64,000 nucleotides of DNA. It comes from an uncultured Clostridia bacterium (GTDB taxonomy: Bacteria > Bacillota > Clostridia > Peptostreptococcales > Anaerovoracaceae). Of the stretch, positions 28,225 to 35,480 are shown piece after piece. Location of the stretch: the NCBI GenBank assembly GCA_944383465.1, contig CALWPQ010000008.1, positions 33,490-97,489 of the forward strand, written 5' to 3'. How positions within the stretch are numbered: the stretch's first letter is position 1; each line of letters opens with the position of its first letter. The notes beneath the pieces are model-generated. The model had not been told where the DNA came from. It saw nothing but the letters and a program-made list of their open reading frames with translations, and ran no database searches. The position numbers and the translations under genes are program-made.

Positions 28225-28752
28225 ATGATAGAAATTAGATTTGCAGGTTTCGGTGGTCAGGGTGTTCTGACTACAGGTATGGTTTGCGCAACTGCAGGTA
28301 TGGATCTCGGTAAGAATGTTACTTGGTATCCTTCATACGGTTCGCAGATGAGAGGCGGTACAGCTAACTGTTCCGTTAAGTTTGACGACAAGGCTATCGC
28401 TAGCCCGTTCTTAAAGAATGTTGATATTCTCTGCGCTATGAATACTCCTTCCGTTGACTCGTTCCAGGGCGAGCTCAAGCCGGGAGCAGTAATGTTCGTA
28501 GACTCAGGTGTAGTTCCTGAAGATTATCCGGTTCGTGACGACATCAAGGTTGTAAGAGTACCGGTTAATGAAATTGCACACAAGGCAGGAAATCCAAGAG
28601 GAGCTAACCTTGTAATGCTCGGAGCTATGGCTGCACATACTGACATTTTCACAGTAGACGAAATCGTTAAGGCTGTTGAAAAGTTCTTTAAGAAGAAGGG
28701 TATCGACAATCCAAAGAATCTGGAATGCCTCAAGCTCGGAGCTGAGTGCTAA
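28225..28752 (+). CDS. 2-oxoacid:ferredoxin oxidoreductase gamma subunit
   Basis: The 175-residue gamma subunit, which carries the CoA-interacting fold. The N-terminal signature IRFAGFGGQGVLTTG is typical, as is SYGSQMRGGTANCSV. The C-terminal part (NPKNLECLKLG) is helical. It is 16 bases after the beta gene and is the last gene of the operon; a strong UUCG-capped terminator follows. All four subunits are intact, with conventional lengths. Confidence 0.92.
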   Translation: MIEIRFAGFGGQGVLTTGMVCATAGMDLGKNVTWYPSYGSQMRGGTANCSVKFDDKAIASPFLKNVDILCAMNTPSVDSFQGELKPGAVMFVDSGVVPEDYPVRDDIKVVRVPVNEIAHKAGNPRGANLVMLGAMAAHTDIFTVDEIVKAVEKFFKKKGIDNPKNLECLKLGAEC

Positions 28753-28779
28753 TCGATATAGCTTATAAAACATAAAATT

Positions 28780-28811
28780 AATGAGGAATTCTTCGGAATT
28801 CCTCATTTTGA
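28780..28811 (+). terminator. Intrinsic terminator after the oxidoreductase operon
   Basis: AATGAGGAATTC (28780-28791), TTCG loop, GAATTCCTCATT (28796-28807), then T. The C(UUCG)G tetraloop makes it very stable. Confidence 0.93.
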
Positions 28812-28844
28812 TGTGTTTGCTGATTAGCAAAAAACCTCTTTTTA

Positions 28845-28873
28845 TTGACAAATGAATTGAAAATTTTTATAAT
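28845..28873 (+). promoter_or_regulatory. Consensus sigma-A promoter for the zinc-ribbon protein
   Basis: Exact TTGACA (28845-28850), 17-base spacer and TATAAT (28868-28873). A perfect 10-base inverted repeat follows in the leader (28907-28916 with 28931-28940). Confidence 0.85.
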
Positions 28874-29012
28874 AAATAAAGCTATAGTTAATATAGAGAT
28901 ACTTTGTTTTCGCAGCATTATGTACTTTACGCTGCGAAAATTTACGAATAAGTAATCGCTATTGACTTAGAAATAGAAAAAGGGAAAAGTCTGTATTTAG
29001 GAGGAAAGAAAA

Positions 29013-29315
29013 ATGGCATTTTGCAAAAATTGTGGAAAAGAAATTGATGACAATGCGGTAGTTTGTCCGCACTGCGGAGTTATCCAGAAAGAGGAATTGG
29101 TGCAGAATACTGTAGACAATGGCGGCTTTTTATGGGGACTTCTCGGATGCTGTATCCCTATCGTAGGTCTTATACTGTTTCTTGTTTGGAGAGATACTAA
29201 ACCTAAGACATCAAGGGCAGCTGGAATTGGAGCTCTTGTAGGAGTTATTTGCGTGGCTGTCTATTATATAGTGATTATTGTAATAGGTGTAGGCCTTGGT
29301 GTGGCCGGGATATAG
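29013..29315 (+). CDS. Zinc-ribbon membrane protein, 100 residues
   Basis: Small protein with an N-terminal zinc ribbon, CKNCGKEIDD at the start and CPHCGVIQK about 15 residues later, so four cysteines in two CxxC pairs. Two hydrophobic segments follow (FLWGLLGCCIPIVGLILFLV and a second near the C-terminus). This layout is common in Firmicutes and the function is unknown. It has an AGGAGG ribosome site and a consensus promoter. A DUF2085 gene starts only six bases after its stop, suggesting cotranscription. Confidence 0.8.
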   Translation: MAFCKNCGKEIDDNAVVCPHCGVIQKEELVQNTVDNGGFLWGLLGCCIPIVGLILFLVWRDTKPKTSRAAGIGALVGVICVAVYYIVIIVIGVGLGVAGI

Positions 29316-29321
29316 CAGAAA

Positions 29322-29684
29322 TTGGCTTTAATATATAAATGGCTGCCGATAATTTTTGGTTGTCATACAAGAGATGACAGATCTTTTCATATAAGAGGTA
29401 AGAAGATGCCGCTGTGTGCGAGATGCACCGGCGAGCTTTGCGGTATTGTCATTGCCGCTTTTACTTATGTGATATGGCATCCGCAGATTGGGATGCTCAT
29501 AGTGCTTATGCTGCCTCTTGTAATAGACGGCTTTGTTCAGCTTAAAACCGGTTATGAGAGCAATAACATAAGGAGACTTTGGACAGGAATTTTGTTTGGA
29601 TATGGGCTCTTTACTCTTTTCATAATATCTTCAGCGTTTGCACTGAGATACGGCATAGAAGCAGGCAGGGAGCTTGTAAAGTAA
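29322..29684 (+). CDS. DUF2085 membrane protein
   Basis: A 120-residue membrane protein with the DUF2085 signature FGCHTRDDRSFHIRG followed by MPLCARCTGE, that is, a conserved Cys-His and a CxxC pair facing one side of the membrane. Three to four hydrophobic segments follow. The start is taken as TTG 29322, six bases after the previous stop. No good ribosome site is present, so translation may be coupled to the upstream gene. Function unknown; the conserved His and Cys suggest metal or haem binding, which is only an inference. Confidence 0.75.
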   Translation: MALIYKWLPIIFGCHTRDDRSFHIRGKKMPLCARCTGELCGIVIAAFTYVIWHPQIGMLIVLMLPLVIDGFVQLKTGYESNNIRRLWTGILFGYGLFTLFIISSAFALRYGIEAGRELVK

Positions 29685-29771
29685 AATTGAAAATCGCAGA
29701 AAATTTTAATTGAAGCACTCTATCGTATTTACAGTTAGCGTATAACTATATACAATAGGGTGTTTTTATTC

Positions 29772-29798
29772 AAAAAAGGGATTAAAATTCTCTTTTTT
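29772..29798 (+). terminator. Probable terminator after the DUF2085 gene
   Basis: AAAAAAGGGA (29772-29781) pairs with TTCTCTTTTTT (29788-29798), with one wobble and a short AT loop. Confidence 0.6.
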
Positions 29799-29876
29799 AC
29801 TTTTAACTAAAAGATTTATATGATAAAATATAAATAGAATTAAATTTTAAAGGCTTTTATATAAACAGGAATTGAT

Positions 29877-30794
29877 ATGTATACTTTAAATCAACTGGAA
29901 ATTTTCAAGCTTGTTGCTGAGCTCGGAAGTTTTAATATGGCGGCAGAAAAGGCTTATATGACACCAAGTGCTGTTATGAAAAATATAAATGCACTTGAAA
30001 AAGAAGTTGGAATCCGCTTGTTTTCGCGTACCCATAGAGGGCAGCAGCTTACATATGCGGGAATGCATTTTTATGAAGATGCGAAAAAAACACTCGAAAT
30101 GTGCGAAAGTTCTGTAAATAAAGCTAAAGAGATGGCACAGCAGAATGAGCGCATTATCAAGATAGGCACTTCTGTTATGTCGCTTCCGCAAAGTTTTGGT
30201 TGGCTTTGGCAGGCGATAAAAGAGAAGCATCCGGATATACAGTTTGAGATTGTGCCTTATGATAATATGCCAAACAGCGACGGATCGCTTGTGCCGGAGT
30301 TTAATGATAAAATTGATTTTATTGTTTCGACATTTGAGGATAGCACCCTGAAAATACGGGGGGTGAACGGCATTGAGATAATGAAGGTACCGCTTTGTGC
30401 TGTGCTGTCCTTAAATCACAGGCTTGCGGAAAAAGAAATGATAGATCCTGAGGATTTTGCAGGAGAGACACTTATGGTAATAAAAAAAGGAGACAGCAGC
30501 AGCATAGATGAATTTTGCGGATACATTTCAAGTCAAGAGAAAATTGCAGATGTAGAAATAGAAGAGATTTTTTCTTATAGCGCTGATATATATAACAGGT
30601 GTGCGCACGGAAGTGCTATTCTCATAGGAATATACGGATCCGGCAATATTCATCCTTTGATAAAGCGCATACCTATAAACTGGCCGAAGCTTGTTTCGTT
30701 AGGTTTGCTCTATGCAAAGGAGCCGAGAGCATTTGTGAAAGAATTTATGGATATAGTTAAAAGTACGATAGGTGAAGAGGGAATAACAGATTGA
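29877..30794 (+). CDS. LysR family transcriptional regulator
   Basis: A 305-residue LysR-type regulator. Residues 1-60 form the winged helix-turn-helix (LNQLEIFKLVAELGSFNMAA, then TPSAVMKNINALEKEVGIRL), and the rest is the periplasmic-binding-protein-like effector domain. Features are typical, although the helix reads TPSAVMKNI instead of the more common TQPAVSRQI. It is a single-gene unit on the + strand between two terminators. LysR regulators are often divergent from their targets, but no divergent gene is adjacent, so its target is unknown. Confidence 0.88.
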   Translation: MYTLNQLEIFKLVAELGSFNMAAEKAYMTPSAVMKNINALEKEVGIRLFSRTHRGQQLTYAGMHFYEDAKKTLEMCESSVNKAKEMAQQNERIIKIGTSVMSLPQSFGWLWQAIKEKHPDIQFEIVPYDNMPNSDGSLVPEFNDKIDFIVSTFEDSTLKIRGVNGIEIMKVPLCAVLSLNHRLAEKEMIDPEDFAGETLMVIKKGDSSSIDEFCGYISSQEKIADVEIEEIFSYSADIYNRCAHGSAILIGIYGSGNIHPLIKRIPINWPKLVSLGLLYAKEPRAFVKEFMDIVKSTIGEEGITD

Positions 30795-30865
30795 CAGCTG
30801 ATGCTGGAAAAAGCATCGGAAAATGTTCGGTTTTGAAACTAAATATAATATACGTGCACAAAACT

Positions 30866-30914
30866 AAAAAACTCTATGTGAATGGTAAGGTACAGTCGTT
30901 TGCATAGAGTTTTT
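30866..30914 (+). terminator. Terminator after the LysR gene
   Basis: AAAAAACTCTATG (30866-30878) pairs with CATAGAGTTTTT (30903-30914). The loop is about 24 bases and a T run follows. Confidence 0.75.
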
Positions 30915-30935
30915 GTTTTTAATTTTTTTCTTCTC

Positions 30936-30964
30936 TTGACTTATGTACGAAATCGTACTATAAT
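30936..30964 (+). promoter_or_regulatory. Promoter of the MarR-RNHCP operon with operator in the spacer
   Basis: TTGACT (30936-30941), 17-base spacer, perfect TATAAT (30959-30964). The spacer is filled by the palindrome TACGAAATCGTA (30946-30957). Confidence 0.8.
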
Positions 30965-30988
30965 ATTTAAATGTACGAAATAATACAT
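30944..30988 (+). promoter_or_regulatory. Two putative MarR operator sites
   Basis: ATGTACGAAAT occurs at 30944-30954 and again at 30971-30981, 27 bases apart. Site 1 contains the palindrome TACGAAATCGTA between -35 and -10. Site 2 is the imperfect palindrome ATGTACGAAATAATACAT (30971-30988), over or just after the transcription start. Binding by the MarR protein encoded next is inferred. Confidence 0.65.
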
Positions 30989-31013
30989 TATAATGAGAAG
31001 CTGTGAGGAGATT

Positions 31014-31439
31014 ATGAAAGTAGAATTTAAAGAGTTTAACAGTATTATCGGGAAAATTAACGGTATCTACCATGAGGCAGCTTTAAAAATGGGAATGTCG
31101 GATAGTGAAAGAGATATTCTATATGTACTCTGCGATAAGGGAAGTGGGTGCAATCAAAGCGTGCTTTACAAAGAAACTGGTATGACGCGTTCTACTGTTA
31201 ATTCGGCTATTCGTAAATTAGAAAATAAAGGTATTCTGTATTTGACAGCGGGAACGGGCAGAAATACTTGCGTTGTCTTAACAGAAAAAGGAGAAAAGCA
31301 TATTGCAGAAACGGTTGGAAAGCTAATTAAAATAGAGAACAGCATTTATTTGGGCTGGACACCTGCGGAACGACAATTTTTTCTCCGGTTAAATCAAAAA
31401 TTTGCCGATGAATTAAATGACGGCGTGCAAAAATTATGA
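31014..31439 (+). CDS. MarR family transcriptional regulator
   Basis: A 141-residue winged-helix regulator of the MarR family, usually a dimeric repressor released by small ligands or oxidation. The DNA-binding part (about residues 40-95) includes NQSVLYKETGMTRSTVNSAI and the wing GRNTCVVLTEKGEKH. Single cysteines in the wing and before it (GSGCNQS) could be redox-sensitive, though that is only a possibility. ATG 31014 follows GAGGAG closely; ATG 30993 is in frame but lacks a ribosome site. Paired operator-like repeats in its promoter point to autoregulation. It leads an operon with two RNHCP genes. Confidence 0.88.
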   Translation: MKVEFKEFNSIIGKINGIYHEAALKMGMSDSERDILYVLCDKGSGCNQSVLYKETGMTRSTVNSAIRKLENKGILYLTAGTGRNTCVVLTEKGEKHIAETVGKLIKIENSIYLGWTPAERQFFLRLNQKFADELNDGVQKL

Positions 31440-31448
31440 GGTGATTTT

Positions 31449-31829
31449 ATGAAAAAACAATACAAATGTCCTGTTTGTGGCTGGACGCCAGCGGCAGATG
31501 AGCCGAATAATGAATGGGAACATTGCCCGAATTGCCTGTCCAGCATTCATGTTGAGGACGAAATGGGTTTTGAATGCGGCGGAGTTCTTGAGCCGGTCAG
31601 CATTTGGGTAAAGCCGTGCGGCGAATGGGAAATCATACAAAGGTGCCGGGATTGCGGTGAGATGAAAAACAGCCAAATGTCAGAAGATGACAGTCCGCTC
31701 AAAATATTAGCAGTGGCTTCAAAGCCGCTGGCCTTTCCGCCGTTTCCGCTTGAGAGGATAGAGGAACTTACCAAGATAATGGGTGGATGCGGAGATGTAG
31801 GAGGTTATTATCATGAACAGAGAAAATAA
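31449..31829 (+). CDS. RNHCP-like zinc-ribbon protein 1
   Basis: A 126-residue cysteine-rich protein. Three CxxC pairs are at Cys7/10, Cys26/29 and Cys66/69. The WEHCPNCLSSIHV segment is a variant of the RNHCP signature (Trp-Glu in place of Arg-Asn). It is a clear paralogue of the next gene, sharing CPNCL, a GEWxII stretch before the third pair, and a D-[DN]-[SN]-P-x-K-x-[LM] tail motif. It starts nine bases after the MarR stop and its 3' end overlaps the next gene by 17 bases. RNHCP proteins have no established role; zinc binding is inferred. Confidence 0.78.
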   Translation: MKKQYKCPVCGWTPAADEPNNEWEHCPNCLSSIHVEDEMGFECGGVLEPVSIWVKPCGEWEIIQRCRDCGEMKNSQMSEDDSPLKILAVASKPLAFPPFPLERIEELTKIMGGCGDVGGYYHEQRK

Positions 31830-32223
31830 GAAACGAAAATATGATAAAAAATATTTTAGAAGACATCCTTGCACGGATGCCTTTACATGCAAAGAATGCG
31901 GATGGCTTGTCGTTACGGGAGGAGCGGGAAGCAGACACAGAAACCATTGTCCAAACTGCTTATACAGCGTTCATTTAGACAATAAACCGGGAGATCGAAG
32001 TTCAGAATGTCACGGCCGTATGGAGCCAATCGGCGTGGGGGTGAGGAAAAACGGAGAATGGGCGATTATTCACAGGTGCAAAATTTGCGGAAAAATTAGC
32101 TCTAATCGTGTCGCTGCTGATGATAACCCTATGAAACTTATGGCACTTGCCTTAAGGCCTTTTGGCAGTCAGACCATTTCACATAACGATATTAAAAATA
32201 TGACGATTACAATGGAGGGGTAA
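31813..32223 (+). CDS. RNHCP domain-containing protein 2
   Basis: A 136-residue protein with the RNHCP signature RHRNHCPNCLYSVHLD at about residues 41-56. CxxC pairs are at Cys26/29, Cys46/49 and Cys89/92; a lysine/arginine-rich N-terminus of about 17 residues is not in its upstream paralogue. It starts inside the end of the first RNHCP gene (17-base overlap) with its own GTAGGAGG ribosome site, so translation is coupled. The tandem arrangement under one MarR regulator suggests the two act together, perhaps as a heterodimer; this is inference. Confidence 0.82.
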   Translation: MNRENKKRKYDKKYFRRHPCTDAFTCKECGWLVVTGGAGSRHRNHCPNCLYSVHLDNKPGDRSSECHGRMEPIGVGVRKNGEWAIIHRCKICGKISSNRVAADDNPMKLMALALRPFGSQTISHNDIKNMTITMEG

Positions 32224-32303
32224 ACAGTTTTAATATGAAAGTATTAAAATTATACCAGAGCGGGGCGCTAAGGCTCATACTGGAAAAGGTCTTTAAATAA
32301 TCA

Positions 32304-32333
32304 GAAACGGCGTGACAAAAGTCACGCCGTTTC
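32304..32333 (+). terminator. Probable terminator between convergent units
   Basis: GAAACGGCGTGAC (32304-32316), AAAA loop, GTCACGCCGTTTC (32321-32333), a perfect 13-pair stem. The T tract is short, so it may act weakly or on both strands. Confidence 0.65.
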
Positions 32334-32410
32334 CTGCCCAAAAACTATTTACGTCCTTAAGGAACGATGTTTATTTGGGAGGTTCTTTTTAATTTCACAA
32401 AAATCTTGAT

Positions 32411-32950
32411 TTAGCCAAAATATCTCTTGAGAAGACCCTGGAAAGCAGCACCGTGTCGGGCCTCGTCCTTTGCCATTTCATGAACTGTGTCATGAATAGC
32501 GTCTAAATTCTGTTGTTTTGCACGGGTTGCGATGTCCTTCTTGGATTCGCATGCACCTGCTTCTGCTTCTACTCTAAGCTCGAGATTTTTCTTTGTTGAA
32601 TCTGTAACAACTTCACCGAGAAGCTCTGCAAACTTAGCTGCGTGCTCAGCTTCTTCCCAAGCTGCCTTTTCATAATAAAGGCCAACTTCAGGATATCCTT
32701 CTCTGTGAGCGACTCTTGCCATAGCAAGATACATACCTACTTCTGTACACTCGCCCATGAAGTGATCTCTTAAATCGTTTACAATTGTTTCATCAACACC
32801 CTTTGCAACACCTACAACATGCTGATCAGCCCAGCTGATTTCGCCTGTTGAAGCTATAAACTTGTCCGAACTAACTCCGCACTGCGGGCACTTTTCAGGA
32901 GGCGTATCGCCTTCATGAACATAACCGCATACTGAACATACCCATTTCAT
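32411..32950 (-). CDS. Reverse rubrerythrin (rubredoxin domain first)
   Basis: A 179-residue non-haem di-iron peroxidase used by anaerobes against hydrogen peroxide and oxygen. Unlike classical rubrerythrin, the rubredoxin [Fe(SCys)4] domain is N-terminal: Cys5, Cys8, Cys21 and Cys24 in VCSVCGY and CPQCG. The four-helix ferritin-like domain follows, with glutamate and histidine ligands in [25 protein letters not shown] and [10 protein letters not shown]. It stands alone on the minus strand with an AAGGAGG ribosome site and its own promoter, divergent from the livJ unit. Similar clostridial enzymes are induced by oxidative stress. Confidence 0.92.
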   Translation of the reverse strand: MKWVCSVCGYVHEGDTPPEKCPQCGVSSDKFIASTGEISWADQHVVGVAKGVDETIVNDLRDHFMGECTEVGMYLAMARVAHREGYPEVGLYYEKAAWEEAEHAAKFAELLGEVVTDSTKKNLELRVEAEAGACESKKDIATRAKQQNLDAIHDTVHEMAKDEARHGAAFQGLLKRYFG

Positions 32951-32982
32951 AATTAAAATCCTCCTTTGTTAAAATTTTTGTC

Positions 32983-33011
32983 ACTATAAATATATCACAA
33001 ACCGGTAACAA
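32983..33011 (-). promoter_or_regulatory. Promoter for reverse rubrerythrin
   Basis: Minus strand TTGTTA (33011-33006), 17-base spacer, TATAGT (32988-32983). Confidence 0.55.
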
Positions 33012-33177
33012 TTAACATATAAATTTTCTATAAAACGGCAATTTTTTTTCTGAATATAAAATACAACTTAAAGATATAACTAATTATATCGTGCAGGGTA
33101 ATAAAAGCTGAATTGTGAAAATAATGCGCAAAGAAAGTTCAGAACTTTTAAAAATATGCAAAAATAGGTAAAATTAC

Positions 33178-33206
33178 TTTACTAAGCAATTAAAAAAGGG
33201 TATAAT
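33178..33206 (+). promoter_or_regulatory. Promoter for the liv operon
   Basis: TTTACT (33178-33183), 17-base spacer, TATAAT (33201-33206). Confidence 0.6.
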
Positions 33207-33256
33207 TTAATCATACTTTTCTATATTAAAATATTAAACCGAGGAGGAAAATCCAT

Positions 33257-34498
33257 ATGAAAAGAATATCAGGATTACTCGTTATTGTGATGCTGCTTTC
33301 CGTGTTTGCTTTTGGCTGCGGAGGCGGAGATGATGAGAATACGCCTGTTGCTTCTGGCATTGCAGTGGAAGGTGATGTCATCAACATAGGAGTGTTTGAG
33401 CCGACAACGGGTGAAAATGGCGGCGGCGGTATGCAGGAAGTGCTTGGAGTACGCTATGCAAACAGCCTTTACCCTACAGTAGAAATTAACGGTACTACAT
33501 ACACTATTGCGCTTAAAGAAGTTGATAACCAGTCGGATAAGGCTGCTGCGGTAACTGCGGCACAGTCGCTTATCAGCCAGAAGGTTGTTGCTGTTATCGG
33601 TTCGTACGGCTCAGGTGTATCAATCGCAGCGGGTGAAACTTTCCAGAGCGCAGGTGTTCCTGCAGTAGGATGCTCATGCACAAACCCTCAGGTGACTCTC
33701 GGAAACGACTTCTATTTCAGAGCTTGCTTCCTTGACCCGTTCCAGGGTACTGTAATGGCAAACTATGCAATAGATGAAGGATATACAACGGCTGCGGTTA
33801 TCAGTCAGAACGGCGACGATTACTCGACGGGTCTTGCAGGCTTCTTTAAACAAGCTTATGAAAGCCTTGGCGGTACAATAGTTGCTGACGAAACATATCA
33901 GACAAATGAATCTGACTTCAACGCTATTCTTACAAGTGTAAAGGCAGCTGATCCTGATGTAATCTTCTGCCCTTCGTCAATCAACACAGCGACGCTCATT
34001 CTTCCGCAGATTTCGGCTAATGGCATTGAAGCAACGGTGCTTGCAAGCGATACGTGGGAAAATGCGGCTATTATCTCCGATGATGCTGTCGGTGTAGTAT
34101 TCTCTACTTTCTTCGATGAAAAGGATGAGAGCAATCCGGTGGCAAAGGAGTTTGTAGATGGCTTTAAAGCATATTTGAACAGCGATCCGCAGAACATCAC
34201 TTGGAATGCAAATACAGATACGGTAGCGGCTGTATCGGCTCTCGGCTATGATTCATATATGGCAATTTATCACGCTCTCGAAGCGCTTGATGGTAAAGAG
34301 CTTGAGACTATTACGTCAGTTGATATCAGAGATGCTCTTGTAGACGTTTCCTTCGATGGAGTAACAGGAGCTATTGCATTTGATGAAAACGGCGATGCTA
34401 TCAAGGATACAGCGTACCTCAAGACTGTAACTGAGGAATCCGTAAACACTAAGGAATTCCAGTTTGTAAAGACTCAGTCTGTTGCTGATATGCAGTAA
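33257..34498 (+). CDS. Branched-chain amino acid ABC transporter, substrate-binding lipoprotein
   Basis: A 413-residue Leu/Ile/Val-binding protein of the periplasmic-binding-protein type I fold, expected to sit on the outside of the membrane and deliver ligand to LivHM. The lipoprotein signal is MKRISGLLVIVMLLSVFAFG followed by Cys21. The mature part starts with a Gly/Asp linker, then INIGVFEPTTGENGGGG, the usual first strand of the fold. It is first in the transporter operon and separated from livH by a terminator-like hairpin (34532-34567), which would keep binding-protein mRNA in excess. Ligand specificity is inferred from operon type. Confidence 0.9.
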   Translation: MKRISGLLVIVMLLSVFAFGCGGGDDENTPVASGIAVEGDVINIGVFEPTTGENGGGGMQEVLGVRYANSLYPTVEINGTTYTIALKEVDNQSDKAAAVTAAQSLISQKVVAVIGSYGSGVSIAAGETFQSAGVPAVGCSCTNPQVTLGNDFYFRACFLDPFQGTVMANYAIDEGYTTAAVISQNGDDYSTGLAGFFKQAYESLGGTIVADETYQTNESDFNAILTSVKAADPDVIFCPSSINTATLILPQISANGIEATVLASDTWENAAIISDDAVGVVFSTFFDEKDESNPVAKEFVDGFKAYLNSDPQNITWNANTDTVAAVSALGYDSYMAIYHALEALDGKELETITSVDIRDALVDVSFDGVTGAIAFDENGDAIKDTAYLKTVTEESVNTKEFQFVKTQSVADMQ

Positions 34499-34531
34499 TA
34501 AGAGATAAGACTTTAATTTTACAGAGTAAAT

Positions 34532-34567
34532 CGCGGCAGAGGGCAATAAGGCCGTCTGCCGCTTTTT
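34532..34567 (+). terminator. Intra-operon terminator/attenuator after the first binding protein
   Basis: GCGGCAGA (34532-34539) pairs with TCTGCCGC (34555-34562), inner GGGC/GGCC pairs extend it, and TTTTT follows. No new promoter is seen before livH, so readthrough must feed the rest of the operon. Confidence 0.8.
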
Positions 34568-34589
34568 GCTACTAGGAGGCTCACAAATA

Positions 34590-35477
34590 ATGGATTTAAC
34601 AACTTTCCTTTCATATTGTTTGACGGGCATATCGATAGGTGGCATATATGCGCTCATAGCTATCGGGTATACGATGGTATATGGTATACTTCGTCTCATA
34701 AATTTTGCGCATGGCGATATTTTTATGATGGCGGCGTACTTCATGATTTTCGCGATGGTGGATTTTATGATACCGTGGTATCTTTCGATAGTTGTAGTAG
34801 TTATTGCGACTGTAATTCTCGGTGTGGTAATAGAAAAAGTGGCGTACAAGCCTCTCAGATCCGCACCGCGTATGTCGATAATGATTTCTGCCATAGGTGT
34901 GTCGTATCTGCTTCAGAACACGGCGACATATCTTTTTTCGGCACTGCCGAAGTCATATCCGTCAATAGATGTGCTCAACAAGAGGATAACAATAGGCGAT
35001 GTATCGACATCGCTCGTAACATTTATAACACCGATAATTACGATAATAGCGGTGATACTTCTTTTGATGCTCATAAAACATACCAAAGTTGGTATGGCTA
35101 TGAGAGCTGTTTCAAAAGATTTTGAAACGGCGCAGCTTATGGGTATCAAAATAAACGATATCATAAGCATAACATTTGTAATAGGCTGTTTTTTGGCGGC
35201 GCTCGGCTCAATACTTTACTTTACGCCGCGTCCGTCGGTATTTCCGCTTTCGGGATCGCTGCCGGGTCTTAAGTGCTTTATTGCGGCGGTATTCGGAGGC
35301 ATAGGAAGCATACCGGGAGCCGTTGTGGGTGGATTTATAATAGGGCTTTCGGAGACATTTATAAAGGCCGCGGGATACTCAGAATTCAGCGATGTATTTA
35401 CATTCGTGCTTTTGGTAGTAGTTCTTATGTTTAGACCGACAGGCTTGTTCGGTGAGAAAATGGCGGAGAAGGTGTAA
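34590..35477 (+). CDS. livH: Branched-chain amino acid ABC transporter permease LivH
   Basis: Membrane permease subunit of 295 residues with about eight membrane segments. The family signature is GGIYALIAIGYTMVYGILRL with INFAHGDIFM near the N-terminus, and the ATPase-contacting loop AVFGGIGSIPGAVVGG lies near the C-terminus. The start at 34590 follows AGGAGG at 34574-34579. It pairs with LivM, encoded four bases after its stop. Confidence 0.93.
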   Translation: MDLTTFLSYCLTGISIGGIYALIAIGYTMVYGILRLINFAHGDIFMMAAYFMIFAMVDFMIPWYLSIVVVVIATVILGVVIEKVAYKPLRSAPRMSIMISAIGVSYLLQNTATYLFSALPKSYPSIDVLNKRITIGDVSTSLVTFITPIITIIAVILLLMLIKHTKVGMAMRAVSKDFETAQLMGIKINDIISITFVIGCFLAALGSILYFTPRPSVFPLSGSLPGLKCFIAAVFGGIGSIPGAVVGGFIIGLSETFIKAAGYSEFSDVFTFVLLVVVLMFRPTGLFGEKMAEKV

Positions 35478-35480
35478 ATT

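Larger units (their letters stand above)
32951..33256. other. Divergent intergenic region, rubrerythrin/liv operon
   Basis: The 306-base AT-rich gap holds a minus-strand promoter at 32983-33011 and a plus-strand promoter at 33178-33206. Nothing else is recognised in it. Confidence 0.6.
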
